Below, piece after piece: positions 1-5,695 of a DNA stretch of 8,449 nucleotides. Made by a program: the position numbers and the translations under genes. Origin of the DNA: Xenorhabdus doucetiae (GTDB lineage: Bacteria; Pseudomonadota; Gammaproteobacteria; Enterobacterales; Enterobacteriaceae); contig NZ_FO704549.1 in NCBI RefSeq assembly GCF_000968195.1, positions 1 through 8,449 on the forward strand. Reading direction: 5' to 3'. The notes beneath the pieces are model-generated. The model saw only the letters and a list, made by a program, of their open reading frames with translations. It had not been told where the DNA came from and searched no databases. Position 1 is the first letter of the stretch; the number at the start of each line of letters is the position of its first letter.

Positions 1-236
1 TTTGATGTTAACGCTTGTGATAATAAAGGAGATGATTTATCGATGGGTTTACGTATGTCGATTGGTTGAAAATTCACATTTTGATGCATTGATAAGTTAG
101 AGGATAATTCATTAACTAATATTTCATCTTCATGCCCTTTTTGAAATTTGTTACCTATAGACTCCATAGTAGAACATCCGCTAGAGATCAAACCCTGTTT
201 GCTTCCTTGTAACTTAAGATAAATAATATTCGCCAT
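1..236 (-). CDS. hcp: Type VI secretion tube protein Hcp, 5' half (continues at 8449 if circular)
   Basis: This encodes the first 78 residues and two bases of codon 79 of an Hcp, the subunit that forms hexameric rings stacked into the T6SS inner tube and that also carries small effectors in its lumen. Translation begins MANIIYLKLQG and continues through KQGLISSGC, GHEDEI and DKSSPLL, all typical of the Hcp subgroup found with cargo effectors in Enterobacterales. An AGGA ribosome site lies seven bases upstream of the ATG at 236. The leader beyond it is very AT-rich. The reading frame is open at base 1 and continues exactly into the frame entering at 8449: the split Asn codon is completed there and followed by EILTCEF. 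This gives a 159-residue Hcp of normal length. Family assignment is firm. The circular join is inferred from frame and residue continuity. Confidence 0.95.
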   Translation of the reverse strand, partial: MANIIYLKLQGSKQGLISSGCSTMESIGNKFQKGHEDEILVNELSSNLSMHQNVNFQPIDIRKPIDKSSPLLSQALTS

Positions 237-593
237 CAGTATATCCTATTAATTTTTTAATAAAAAATCATAATATTACAAAAATAACTCAAATAAAATA
301 TTAAAAATGAAAAAGATTTATCTTATCTATAAATTCAGGTACCCATGATCTATTATGTTAAACAGGCGATTTTAGTCACTAAAAATACCCATTAGGTACG
401 TTAAAAACACCCGTGAGTGGACTTAAGACCAAATACATCCTGAAAGTTTAGAACGGCTTTTGAATGCGTCTTTAACTTCTCAAGTTTGGGGTTATAGAGG
501 TACTGGTAAAATTTGCCGATGCACCTCAGGAATAACTACAACGTAAAAAAACCTCGGCGACCGGCTGATTGCAGAAAGTGAAATCAAAATACC
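237..593. other. Non-coding AT-rich region: hcp leader and Xer-like site
   Basis: No convincing gene lies here. The first 100 bases are almost pure A/T and must contain the leftward hcp promoter, but I cannot choose one -10/-35 pair among many. A psi/cer-like Xer site sits at 338-363. A palindrome with arms TTTTAGT/ACTAAAA around one base (370-384) is operator-like. Bases 545-551 are a T-tract on the minus strand just beyond the stop of the Nlp-like gene, but the stem before it is only about three pairs, so a terminator there is weak. Confidence 0.6.
338..363 (+). other. Putative XerC/XerD recombination site (psi/cer-like)
   Basis: Bases 353-363 are TTATGTTAAAC, identical to the XerD arm of the pSC101 psi site as I remember it and one base off the chromosomal dif arm. 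The six bases before it, GATCTA, differ from the psi centre GATCCA at one position. Eleven bases GGTACCCATGA (338-348) match the dif XerC arm at 8 of 11, but in that register the centre is only four bases rather than six to eight, so the XerC side is degenerate or shifted. ColE1-type plasmids use such sites to resolve multimers, with ArgR and PepA bound to an adjoining accessory region. The AT-rich DNA at 240-337 is on the expected XerC side. Confidence 0.55.
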
Positions 594-884
594 TCAAACG
601 TCGTATCCGTCTTTGCTGACCAATTCATCCCAGTTTGGGGTATTTCTGGGTTTTCGTTCAGTCATGCGTCCTCTTAGATCAAAATACCGGCTTGGCCAGA
701 TTTGTGCGGGATGCATATTCAGACGACGGGCAATGATCCATTCCCCTTTTGGCCATGCCCGTTTCAGTGCATTTGCCAGTGTGGAAGAACTTAAACCAGA
801 TTCACGGGATAGGGCGGCAACGGTTGTACCTTGTTTATGAAGAGCTGCAACGATATCGGCGGGATGCCAGTCTTTTGTATTCAT
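594..884 (-). CDS. Ner/Nlp-family DNA-binding transcriptional regulator
   Basis: This 96-residue protein belongs to the Ner/Nlp (SfsB) family of small helix-turn-helix proteins, typified by phage Mu Ner and E. coli Nlp. The family signature is complete: DWHPADIVAALHKQG at residues 5-19, the HTH around 21-42 with SRESGLSSSTLANAL, WPKGEWIIA (44-52) and IWPSRYFD (62-69). Length is normal (E. coli Nlp is about 92). A GAGGTG ribosome site precedes the ATG by eight bases. It lies downstream of two tiny overlapping ORFs (949-1068 and 920-952) on the same strand, so it is probably expressed from the same transcript and may be translationally regulated by them. Likely role: repressor or activator of plasmid or horizontally acquired genes; the target is unknown. 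The perfect inverted repeat at 1065-1084 is a candidate autoregulatory operator. Confidence 0.88.
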   Translation of the reverse strand: MNTKDWHPADIVAALHKQGTTVAALSRESGLSSSTLANALKRAWPKGEWIIARRLNMHPAQIWPSRYFDLRGRMTERKPRNTPNWDELVSKDGYDV

Positions 885-919
885 ACCTGCTTCACCTCAT
901 TGTCGTTATTGGTGGCGAC

Positions 920-952
920 TCAAGCAGGGTTTGCAATACTGGTAACGCTCAT
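920..952 (-). CDS. Ten-codon ORF coupling leader peptide to the Nlp-like gene
   Basis: The ORF encodes MSVTSIANPA followed by TGA. Its ATG overlaps the TGA of the 39-residue leader ORF (ATGA), and its stop lies about 35 bases before the regulator's start. The SIANPA string recalls the start of ash-type phage regulatory proteins; a single TGA-to-TGG change would extend it by about 12 residues. It could be a remnant or a coupling cistron. Translation is not proven. Confidence 0.4.
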   Translation of the reverse strand: MSVTSIANPA

Positions 953-1068
953 CCGGTGAGGCCGAAGCCTCCCCCGCCTGAACCGCCATTGAACGGGCGA
1001 GTGCAGGCACACTGGTAGAAACATCCTACCAGTGGAGCGTTATTACGGGGTTGCAAATCCCCGACCAT
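949..1068 (-). CDS. Small leader peptide (39 aa, ash-type leader) upstream of the Nlp-like regulator
   Basis: A 39-residue ORF starting MVGDLQPRNNAPLVG and ending in a glycine-rich tail (GGSGGGGFGLTG). Short ORFs of this kind are, from memory, a recurring feature upstream of ash/Icd-like and Ner-like regulators in prophages and satellites of enterobacteria. The start codon lies inside a perfect inverted repeat (1065-1084), and the coding sequence contains a nine-pair hairpin (1010-1034). Its TGA overlaps the ATG of the next mini-ORF. The arrangement suggests attenuation or translational coupling controlling the regulator downstream. There is no strong Shine-Dalgarno just ahead of the start, so translation is uncertain. 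Confidence 0.5.
   Translation of the reverse strand: MVGDLQPRNNAPLVGCFYQCACTRPFNGGSGGGGFGLTG
1010..1034 (-). repeat. Nine-base-pair hairpin inside the leader ORF
   Basis: CACTGGTAG (1010-1018) and CTACCAGTG (1026-1034) are perfect complements around a seven-base loop. There is no following T-tract, so it is not an intrinsic terminator in itself. In the minus-strand transcript it would fold while the leader peptide is being translated. Confidence 0.7.
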
Positions 1069-1084
1069 TGGATTTTGCCAATGG
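1065..1084. promoter_or_regulatory. Inverted repeat CCATTGG-N6-CCAATGG over the leader start codon
   Basis: Perfect seven-base arms at 1065-1071 and 1078-1084 are separated by ATTTTG. The leader ATG (1068-1066, minus) lies within one arm. It could be an operator for the Nlp-like protein or an RNA hairpin hiding the leader start. A weak minus-strand promoter (TTGAAA, 17 bases, TAACCT) lies just upstream, around 1090-1120. Confidence 0.5.
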
Positions 1085-1193
1085 CGCTATCAGGTTAACG
1101 GGTTGGATAAAATATTTCAATAAGATAATCATATAGATGTAACTTAGTTAGTCTCGTAAGAGATTGATGAAAAGCAGCCATTTCTCGCGCCTT

Positions 1194-1225
1194 AATTTAA
1201 TCAATTAAATTTTATGGCGTATAAT
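1194..1225 (+). promoter_or_regulatory. Promoter and operator-like palindrome for the RelE/ParE toxin-antitoxin genes
   Basis: A consensus -10 TATAAT sits at 1220-1225, about 100 bases before the antitoxin start. The palindrome AATTTAAT-CA-ATTAAATT (1194-1211) covers the position where the -35 should lie (only TTAATC is seen, 17 bases away). A palindrome over the -35 is what autorepression by antitoxin or toxin-antitoxin complex would require. Which protein binds is inference. Confidence 0.6.
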
Positions 1226-1325
1226 CGACACAGGTAAGCCTGCTGGCACAACCCGCAAAAAACATACCCCGTATGGGCTACCCTGCAACATTTCCCACCC
1301 ACTTCCGGAGATTTGGAGCATAACC

Positions 1326-1592
1326 ATGAGCAACACAACCCACTATGAAAACGCCAACTTCCTGCGTGAACTGGCAGAGAGTCTGCCCCGGATCATGCCC
1401 AATGCCAACGCAGCCCGGAAAGCGGAACTCCTGCAACGGCTGGCTAACGAGGAACTGGCACAGGCCGAGTACGAAGAACGGGTAAGAGCAAAAGTGGCGG
1501 CCGCCCGCGCCGACAGTCGCCCAGGCATGACCACCGAACAGCTTCGCCAGCAGTTGCAGCGCCGTTACCAGGAGTTGCGCGATGCCGTATGA
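1326..1592 (+). CDS. Antitoxin of a type II toxin-antitoxin pair
   Basis: This 88-residue, highly charged, alpha-helical protein starts MSNTTHYENANFLRELAES, has a Glu/Ala/Arg-rich centre (about residues 35-60) and ends MTTEQLRQQLQRRYQELRDAV. It is too divergent for me to place in a named antitoxin family; the assignment rests on being the small upstream partner of a RelE/ParE-fold toxin. TTGGAG lies seven bases before the ATG, a strong ribosome site. The stop codon lies inside the toxin gene (11-base overlap), giving the usual translational coupling. The antitoxin would bind and neutralise the toxin in the cytoplasm and probably repress the palindromic promoter at 1194-1225. The visible N-terminus shows no clear ribbon-helix-helix. 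Confidence 0.7.
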   Translation: MSNTTHYENANFLRELAESLPRIMPNANAARKAELLQRLANEELAQAEYEERVRAKVAAARADSRPGMTTEQLRQQLQRRYQELRDAV

Positions 1593-1881
1593 CCTTGAAT
1601 GGAAACAAGGTGCCATTGAGGACGTTACGGCGCTTTTTGACTATATCGCAGAAAACTCATCACTCTGGGATGCCAGAGACGTTACAGAGCGCATTCTGAA
1701 CGCCACTGACAAGCTGGCAGAATTTCCCCGTCTGTACGAAGTGGACACACGCTATGGCGAGGATGTGCGCCGCATAAGTCTGGTAGGCCAGCATGTCCTT
1801 TACGAGGTGGACGATCAGGCGAAGCAGATCAGAGTACTGGCGGTCGTTGGACAACGACAGAATCCCCGTTCGATACGCTAA
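1582..1881 (+). CDS. RelE/ParE-family toxin
   Basis: This 99-residue protein has the RelE/ParE fold signature: an N-terminal strand then helix (YDLEWKQGAIEDVTALFDYI), a second helix (residues 30-48) followed by FPRLYEVDTRYGEDVRRISL, and closing strands HVLYEVDD and IRVLAVVGQRQNP. Family members either poison DNA gyrase (ParE) or cut mRNA on ribosomes (RelE). The layout FPxLYE...R.I...HVLYEVDD...RVLAVVGQRQNP is closer to the ParE branch, but biochemistry cannot be decided from sequence. It overlaps the antitoxin by 11 bases. On a plasmid this pair acts as an addiction module that penalises plasmid-free daughter cells. Confidence 0.88.
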   Translation: MPYDLEWKQGAIEDVTALFDYIAENSSLWDARDVTERILNATDKLAEFPRLYEVDTRYGEDVRRISLVGQHVLYEVDDQAKQIRVLAVVGQRQNPRSIR

Positions 1882-2420
1882 TTCCCCATCACCATCACCT
1901 CATTTCGTCCGGCAGGTAGATAGGTCACGCATTGAGGCCATCTACCGCAGCCAAGTTTGCGAGTTCCGTGTACCATAAACCCCACTTTATCCCTCAGTTA
2001 GTTTTCGCCATAAACCCCCGCTATGCCCAACAATTAAAAAGTTTGGCATAGCGGTAGTTTAGAGCTTTTCCATACTTATACGCAATATTTTAAACGCAAC
2101 TACCATTTACCCAATTTTTACGCTATTGTGAAAGCTGTAATAAGTCTGGTGCCCTTTGACGCACTCCTGCTACACCGGATACAGGTCAACGATCCGAGAT
2201 TTCTGTTACCCAACAGCCCATTTGGCGATTTCTGACGCGTACAGCCCAAACGCCACTGAGCCAGTGTCACGGCCGCGATTTACCCACGCAAACGGGTAAC
2301 AAGGCGAGATTAGTCCGAGCCTGAACCACACCGGTTCAAACAAGGGCAAATAGACATTCAGTTGTCGCTGAACCTTCTTAAGGTCAGTAGTTCTTACACC
2401 CCTAACCCGTGGAGAAACCC
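1882..2420. other. 539-bp non-coding region before the recombinase operon
   Basis: I see no credible gene. The region holds a long imperfect hairpin (2011-2061), a CATAAACCCC direct repeat about 34 bases apart (1976 and 2010), and three copies of TTACCCA (near 2106, 2208 and 2280). The last copy forms a small hairpin with GGGTAA at 2294-2299. An operator-like inverted repeat TGAACC-N5-GGTTCA lies at 2322-2338. A promoter for the genes starting at 2421 must lie here, but no pair of boxes is convincing. It could contain the target of the HTH-like protein or the recombinase. Confidence 0.5.
2011..2061. repeat. Long imperfect inverted repeat (about 18 paired bases)
   Basis: The left arm pairs TAAAC (2011-2015), CCGCTATGCC (2018-2027) and AAC (2029-2031) with GTT (2041-2043), GGCATAGCGG (2045-2054) and GTTTA (2057-2061). 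There are two small mismatched interruptions and a nine-base A/T loop. It lies between the toxin gene and the recombinase operon. It may be a terminator for transcripts from either side, a cruciform, or a recombinase-binding site; nothing in the sequence decides between these. Confidence 0.75.
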
Positions 2421-2645
2421 ATGCCCCAGTTTAATGCAGGCAAGGAGCTGGCCGCGCTGCGCGAACAAACCCGGATTATCCGCAAGAGGCGTTACCGAAA
2501 ATCCCGCCTCGATCGTCACGCTGGCGAACTGTTGCAACTGTACCGGGAAGGCGCCAGCGCCGCCGAACTGCAACGCTGGCTCCGGGCAAAACGTATCCGA
2601 GTCGTTCTCTCCACCGTCACCCGCTGGCTGGCGCGCAATGGCTAA
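2421..2645 (+). CDS. Small basic HTH-like protein preceding the recombinase
   Basis: A 74-residue, strongly basic protein. The ATG at 2421 is chosen because GGAG lies seven bases before it; a GTG at 2409 would add four residues. Residues 20-33 are rich in Arg/Lys (IIRKRRYRKSRLDRH). The C-terminal half (LLQLYREGASAAELQRWLR... STVTRWLARNG) has the look of a helix-turn-helix of the resolvase/transposase type, with the second helix STVTRWL as recognition helix. I do not recognise a named family. Its stop overlaps the recombinase start by eight bases, so the two are translationally coupled. It may be a transcriptional regulator of the operon or a DNA-bending partner of the recombinase (inference). 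Confidence 0.75.
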   Translation: MPQFNAGKELAALREQTRIIRKRRYRKSRLDRHAGELLQLYREGASAAELQRWLRAKRIRVVLSTVTRWLARNG

Positions 2646-3522
2646 ATTCGCCAGTCCGGCCAAGCAGGCCGCCTCCGTCATGAAAGCCATGCAGGGCAGC
2701 GCGTTACGCTCCGTTGGCACCGTGCGCAACTACGAGCAAGCGTTAACCCGCGTGGCGGAATGGGTGAAGTCCTCCCGCGCCTGTTCCGACCTGCGAAAAC
2801 TGACACCGGCGACAGCCATCGACTATCTGGAAACCCGCGGCGAAGCCGTCGGACAGAAGACACTGGACATGGAACGGCAAGCCATTCAGGCCATGATGCA
2901 CCACGTCACCGGCGCATTACCCCACGGCCAGACCCTTCCGGTTATCCATTCTGAAAGTCCCCAGGTGTTAACCGGCCGCGCTTACACCCCGGCACAGGTG
3001 GCACTGATTGCCAGCGCACAGACCGCCAAAAACGCGCTGGCTACTGAGCTGGCGTATGCGGCCGGACTCAGGGCACACGAACTGCACACACTGGCTCCTG
3101 TCCGGGAGTGCCCGGCCAACGAGAGGCCGGCAACAGAAACCAAATGGAACGGCCGCGACGGGCAGCTATACACCGTGCAGGGGAAAGGGGGGTTGGTTCG
3201 CGAAGTCCTGATCCCCCATCACCTGGCAAAACGGCTGGAAACCCTGCGCCGCCCTGAACCCCGGACGGTAACAGACCGGGGGATAAATTACCTTTCCCGC
3301 TATGAGATTGGTGCCGGCAAAGCCTGGACAAACAGTTTCAGCGCAGCGGCCAGCCGCGTACTGGGATGGTCTGCCGGTGCGCATGGCGTGCGCCACGCCT
3401 ACGCCCAGGAACGCATGAGCGAGCTGCAACGGCAGGGACTTGTCCGGGAGGACGCACTGACCACCGTCAGTCAGGAAATGGGGCATTTCCGGCCGGAAAT
3501 TACGGAGACTTACCTGAGATGA
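2638..3522 (+). CDS. Tyrosine recombinase (integrase family)
   Basis: A 294-residue tyrosine site-specific recombinase that cuts and rejoins DNA through a 3'-phosphotyrosine. The N-terminal domain (about 10-110) is a SAM-like core-binding domain beginning SVGTVRNYEQALTRVAEWV. The catalytic domain shows the full active-site set: Arg145 in AAGLRAHEL, Lys183 in VQGKGGLVREV, His249 and Arg252 in AHGVRHAY, His283 in MGHFRPEIT and nucleophile Tyr292. Only two residues follow Tyr292, unusually few; XerC/D-type enzymes carry a short tail that docks in trans. The ATG at 2638 overlaps the upstream gene by eight bases, and the stop overlaps the next start (ATGA). In-frame sequence extending back to 2362 overlaps the upstream gene and is rejected. 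Role: plasmid multimer resolution, inversion or integration; no target is proven. Confidence 0.9.
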   Translation: MAKFASPAKQAASVMKAMQGSALRSVGTVRNYEQALTRVAEWVKSSRACSDLRKLTPATAIDYLETRGEAVGQKTLDMERQAIQAMMHHVTGALPHGQTLPVIHSESPQVLTGRAYTPAQVALIASAQTAKNALATELAYAAGLRAHELHTLAPVRECPANERPATETKWNGRDGQLYTVQGKGGLVREVLIPHHLAKRLETLRRPEPRTVTDRGINYLSRYEIGAGKAWTNSFSAAASRVLGWSAGAHGVRHAYAQERMSELQRQGLVREDALTTVSQEMGHFRPEITETYLR

Positions 3523-4121
3523 AATGGCGTGTAATGACAGGACTGGCATTCCTGCTCGTTCTTTCCGTTGTCAGCTTTGGTGTCTATGCCGGCATGAATG
3601 ATCTTATCGTCGGCATACTGACCGAAAATGACCGGCTCAGGGTGATTGCACAGGGATTTGCCGTCGTCATTCACTTCTGGCCTGTTGCGCTGGCCGGCGC
3701 AGTGCTGGGCGGCGTTCTTACGCTCATGGTTTGCGCGCCTGCTTTCAGCACAGCGCAGGATGCCGATCACGAAAACCAGCGCAGGTACTACCGGCAACAA
3801 GCCGAAGCCGCAGAACACCGTGCTGAAAGCGCCGAGAAAGTCGCGCACCAACGGTTACAGGCACAACTCCAAGCCGCAGAAAAGTGGGAAAGAGAAGCCA
3901 GCGACGCTTTAGACCGTGCCAGACAGCTTCAACAAGACGTCGCAGCCAAAGTCAGGAATATCGTTGCAGAAACCGAACGGCAGCGAGCCGCGGCAGCACA
4001 GGAAGTCGAACAGAGCCATACCAAAGCCGAAGATGCTGAACGGAGACGCCGGAATGCAGCCGCCACAGCAGAAAGACTGCGCCGGAAACAGAAACAGGAG
4101 AGGCAGGACAGGGATCTTTAA
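3519..4121 (+). CDS. Two-pass inner-membrane protein with long coiled-coil tail
   Basis: A 200-residue protein starting at the ATG that overlaps the recombinase stop (ATGA). The in-frame extension to 3366 lies wholly inside the recombinase and is rejected. Residues 6-25 and about 48-72 are hydrophobic transmembrane segments. Residues 82-195 are a continuous Ala/Glu/Gln/Arg-rich helix with heptad character (for example AEAAEHRAESAEKVAHQRLQ), ending in a very basic tail. With both termini in the cytoplasm, the coiled coil would project inward, possibly to contact DNA, the recombinase or a partition or segregation partner. I do not recognise a family. The three-gene overlap (2421-4121) says it is made together with the recombinase. 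Confidence 0.8.
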   Translation: MKWRVMTGLAFLLVLSVVSFGVYAGMNDLIVGILTENDRLRVIAQGFAVVIHFWPVALAGAVLGGVLTLMVCAPAFSTAQDADHENQRRYYRQQAEAAEHRAESAEKVAHQRLQAQLQAAEKWEREASDALDRARQLQQDVAAKVRNIVAETERQRAAAAQEVEQSHTKAEDAERRRRNAAATAERLRRKQKQERQDRDL

Positions 4122-4217
4122 TTACCCAACCCAAAAAACGTTTTGTTGGATTTCCGGCATATCGGCGGTGCTACAAAACACATCTGGTCCCATCATTGTC
4201 CCATCATTGAGTATTTG
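4122..4217. other. Intergenic region between convergent genes, weak terminator
   Basis: The two converging genes are separated by 96 bases. CCAAC (4128-4132) and GTTGG (4145-4149) enclose an A-tract/T-tract palindrome (around ACGT), which could serve as a bidirectional terminator of modest strength. Nothing else is visible. Confidence 0.35.
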
Positions 4218-4607
4218 TCACTTTTTGAGATTCTTCGTCAGAACCGCCTTGGCATCACGCTGGATTATCAGACCCTTCGCGTACGCCTGCTGTTCATCGG
4301 TAACTACCCCATCAGCTTTTCCGTCAAGACCATAGCGTTTACCGCCTTTCGCCAGTGCTTTCTGATACCGATAGCGGACGGTGTAATTATCGAGCGCTTT
4401 TCTCAGTATCTTTTTGTCAAAAGGCAGCCCGCGGGCTTTTGCATCCAAAATCAGCTCGTCTAACACCCCCACCTTCAGTGGACGCGGTACGCGGTAACAA
4501 AACAGGGTTGGCCAGAAACCTTCCAGCAATGCTCTGGCTTCCCGCGCAGCTTGTTTTTTTTCTTCCTGTGTTGCCATAGTATTGTTCTTGTCCTGAACCT
4601 GTTTCAT
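4218..4607 (-). CDS. ProQ/FinO-domain RNA chaperone
   Basis: A 129-residue protein (119 if translation starts at the second Met at 4577) made almost entirely of a ProQ/FinO RNA-binding domain. Family landmarks are in order: FWPTLFCYRVPRPLKVGVLDEL (31-52), GLPFDKKILRKALDNYTVRYRYQKAL (60-85) and GKRYGLDGKADGVVTDEQQAYA (89-110). The family binds structured RNAs, typically the stem and 3' U-tail of intrinsic terminators, and promotes sense-antisense pairing (FinO acts on FinP/traJ). No conjugation genes are present, so fertility inhibition is unlikely. RNA I and RNA II of the ColE1-type origin are the obvious local antisense pair and candidate ligand (inference). Neither start has a strong Shine-Dalgarno. 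A -10-like TATTAT lies at 4685-4680. Confidence 0.88.
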   Translation of the reverse strand: MKQVQDKNNTMATQEEKKQAAREARALLEGFWPTLFCYRVPRPLKVGVLDELILDAKARGLPFDKKILRKALDNYTVRYRYQKALAKGGKRYGLDGKADGVVTDEQQAYAKGLIIQRDAKAVLTKNLKK

Positions 4608-4750
4608 CGTAAAAGGGATATTCTACACAGGTTTAGGTAGCGCGACATAAGTTCACGCTCCCCTGCCAGAATCGATTAAATAATAGACAATACGAACAAA
4701 ACTGATGTTATTGCATTTCTTAGACTGTTTTTTCCATCAGGCGCACAAGG

Positions 4751-4773
4751 TTATCCACAGTAAACGTGGACAA
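4751..4773. promoter_or_regulatory. Perfect DnaA box within an inverted repeat
   Basis: TTATCCACA at 4751-4759 matches the DnaA-box consensus exactly. TTATCCAC and GTGGACAA (4766-4773) form an eight-base inverted repeat with one mismatch around a seven-base spacer, so a second, poorer box faces the first. It lies in the 207-bp gap between the brnA stop and the FinO-like gene, about 1.0-1.5 kb from the RNA-primed origin. It may be a primosome-loading site, a DnaA-titrating site, or chance. Confidence 0.5.
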
Positions 4774-4814
4774 CACACGCGATTAAGGGTCTAGTGGAAC
4801 AACCCCCTTGAATA

Positions 4815-5117
4815 TTATTTTCGATGCAGATCACGCAGCATGGCTTCACGTAGTATCGCATTAAGCCTCGTCTGATAACCTTTTCCGGTTTCCTTAAGCC
4901 AGGCAAGAACATCCGCATCAATTCTGACCGATGTTTGTGTTTTTACAGGTCGATAAAACTGTCCTTGTGTGGCGTTCTTCCAGAAAGCAGTATCCAGCGG
5001 CGCAATGTCGCTGTAATCAATATCACTGTCCGGCTTATCGGAAAGTTTCCTCAGTTCAGCTTTCTGTTTTTCGCTTAGCGGAGGCAGTTCGTTTCGTTTA
5101 TATCTCACCATGCTCAT
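4815..5117 (-). CDS. brnA: BrnA-family antitoxin
   Basis: A 100-residue BrnA antitoxin. It neutralises BrnT and, with it, represses the shared promoter. The N-terminal part (residues 1-45) is acidic and flexible. The C-terminal part carries the ribbon-helix-helix DNA-binding region: KTQTSVRIDADVLAWLKETG (strand then helix, 59-78) followed by KGYQTRLNAILREAML (79-94), a hallmark BrnA sequence, with the preceding FWKNA motif at 45-49. The start at 5117 (MSMVRY) is preferred because GAGAG lies eight bases upstream; 5111 would shorten it by two residues. In-frame sequence extends back to 5219 but lies within brnT. It overlaps the end of brnT by 20 bases, in the usual toxin-first order of this family. 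Confidence 0.9.
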   Translation of the reverse strand: MSMVRYKRNELPPLSEKQKAELRKLSDKPDSDIDYSDIAPLDTAFWKNATQGQFYRPVKTQTSVRIDADVLAWLKETGKGYQTRLNAILREAMLRDLHRK

Positions 5118-5397
5118 AACGTTTTCTCTCATGCCGCTCGGCTTTTCGGGCACTGATGATGCGAATGATTTCAGTGCCATCTTCAAAGCGTGTTGTATGC
5201 GCCACCAGAACAAGCACACAGTTTTCTACTGTGCCAATGGTTTGCCAACGGTATTCGCCGTTTTCAAACCTATCCTGGACTGTCAGGTGAAAGGGATCGT
5301 CAAAAACCCGTGAAGCCGCTTCAAAACGAACCCCATGCTTACGGAAATTGCTTGCTGCTTTGACGGTATCCCATTCAAACTCAATTTCTGGTTTCAT
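5098..5397 (-). CDS. brnT: BrnT-family toxin (RelE-like ribonuclease)
   Basis: A 99-residue BrnT toxin, a RelE-fold ribonuclease that blocks translation until bound by BrnA. The family pattern is clear: FEWDTVKAASNFRKHGVRFEAASRVFDDP (7-35), then DRFENGEYRWQTIGTVENCVLVLVAHT (42-68) and the C-terminal IIRIISARKAERHERKRYE (77-95), which holds the basic residues associated with catalysis. Starting at 5397 gives the usual length. In-frame ATGs at 5409 and 5460 are possible, and none has a good ribosome site. A promoter with an overlapping perfect inverted repeat lies just upstream. brnA follows with a 20-base overlap. This is the second addiction module on the plasmid. Confidence 0.92.
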   Translation of the reverse strand: MKPEIEFEWDTVKAASNFRKHGVRFEAASRVFDDPFHLTVQDRFENGEYRWQTIGTVENCVLVLVAHTTRFEDGTEIIRIISARKAERHERKRYEHGEI

Positions 5398-5414
5398 ATA
5401 AAAATACATTTTTG

Positions 5415-5460
5415 TATATACAATAGAGTATATATAGTGCTCCATCAAGAGAAAGTGCAA
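5415..5460 (-). promoter_or_regulatory. brnTA promoter and operator
   Basis: On the minus strand TTGCAC (5460-5455) and TATATA (5436-5431) are separated by 18 bases. The perfect inverted repeat TATATAC-N6-GTATATA (5415-5434) covers the -10 and predicted start site, well placed for autorepression by the BrnA ribbon-helix-helix. The exact operator is inferred. Confidence 0.55.
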
Positions 5461-5695
5461 AAAAAGCCCACGTATTTAACATAACAGTCGTTGCCAGCAC
5501 CGCCTGAACGCCATTCAGCGCGGTTTTCGCCTAAATCCGGTAAAACCCATACTCTTTCCCCTCAAAAACCCGCAAAATTGCACACAGACGTTTTTCAGCG
5601 AATGCATAATTATGCACGCCTCCGCACACATCTCAGTTTAGTGTCGGAATTGTGACGAACGTCTTATTTTAATAAATTTTCTTACGAGGAAAAAA
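5461..5695. other. Non-coding region with a 14-bp perfect palindrome
   Basis: No gene is visible between the brnTA promoter and the 20-codon ORF. TGCATAATTATGCA (5603-5616) is a perfect palindrome. A plausible plus-strand promoter is TTGTGA (5650-5655), 17 bases, TAAATT (5673-5678), though it would leave a very short leader before the ORF at 5696. Confidence 0.4.

Noticed and set aside
536..551. Terminator after the Nlp-like gene
   Set aside because: There is a seven-base T-tract on the minus strand, but the stem before it has only about three stable pairs.
2362..2637. Longer N-terminus for the tyrosine recombinase (386 aa)
   Set aside because: The extension runs through the small HTH-like gene in another frame, is Pro/Ser/Cys-rich and unlike a core-binding domain; the ATG at 2638 gives a normal integrase.
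3366..3518. Longer N-terminus for the membrane coiled-coil protein
   Set aside because: It overlaps the catalytic HxxR and Tyr coding region of the recombinase; the ATGA overlap at 3519 starts directly before the first membrane helix.
5603..5616. TGCATAATTATGCA as a dif/cer site
   Set aside because: It resembles fused XerC and XerD inner halves but has no central spacer and is a simple palindrome; the site at 338-363 is a better match.
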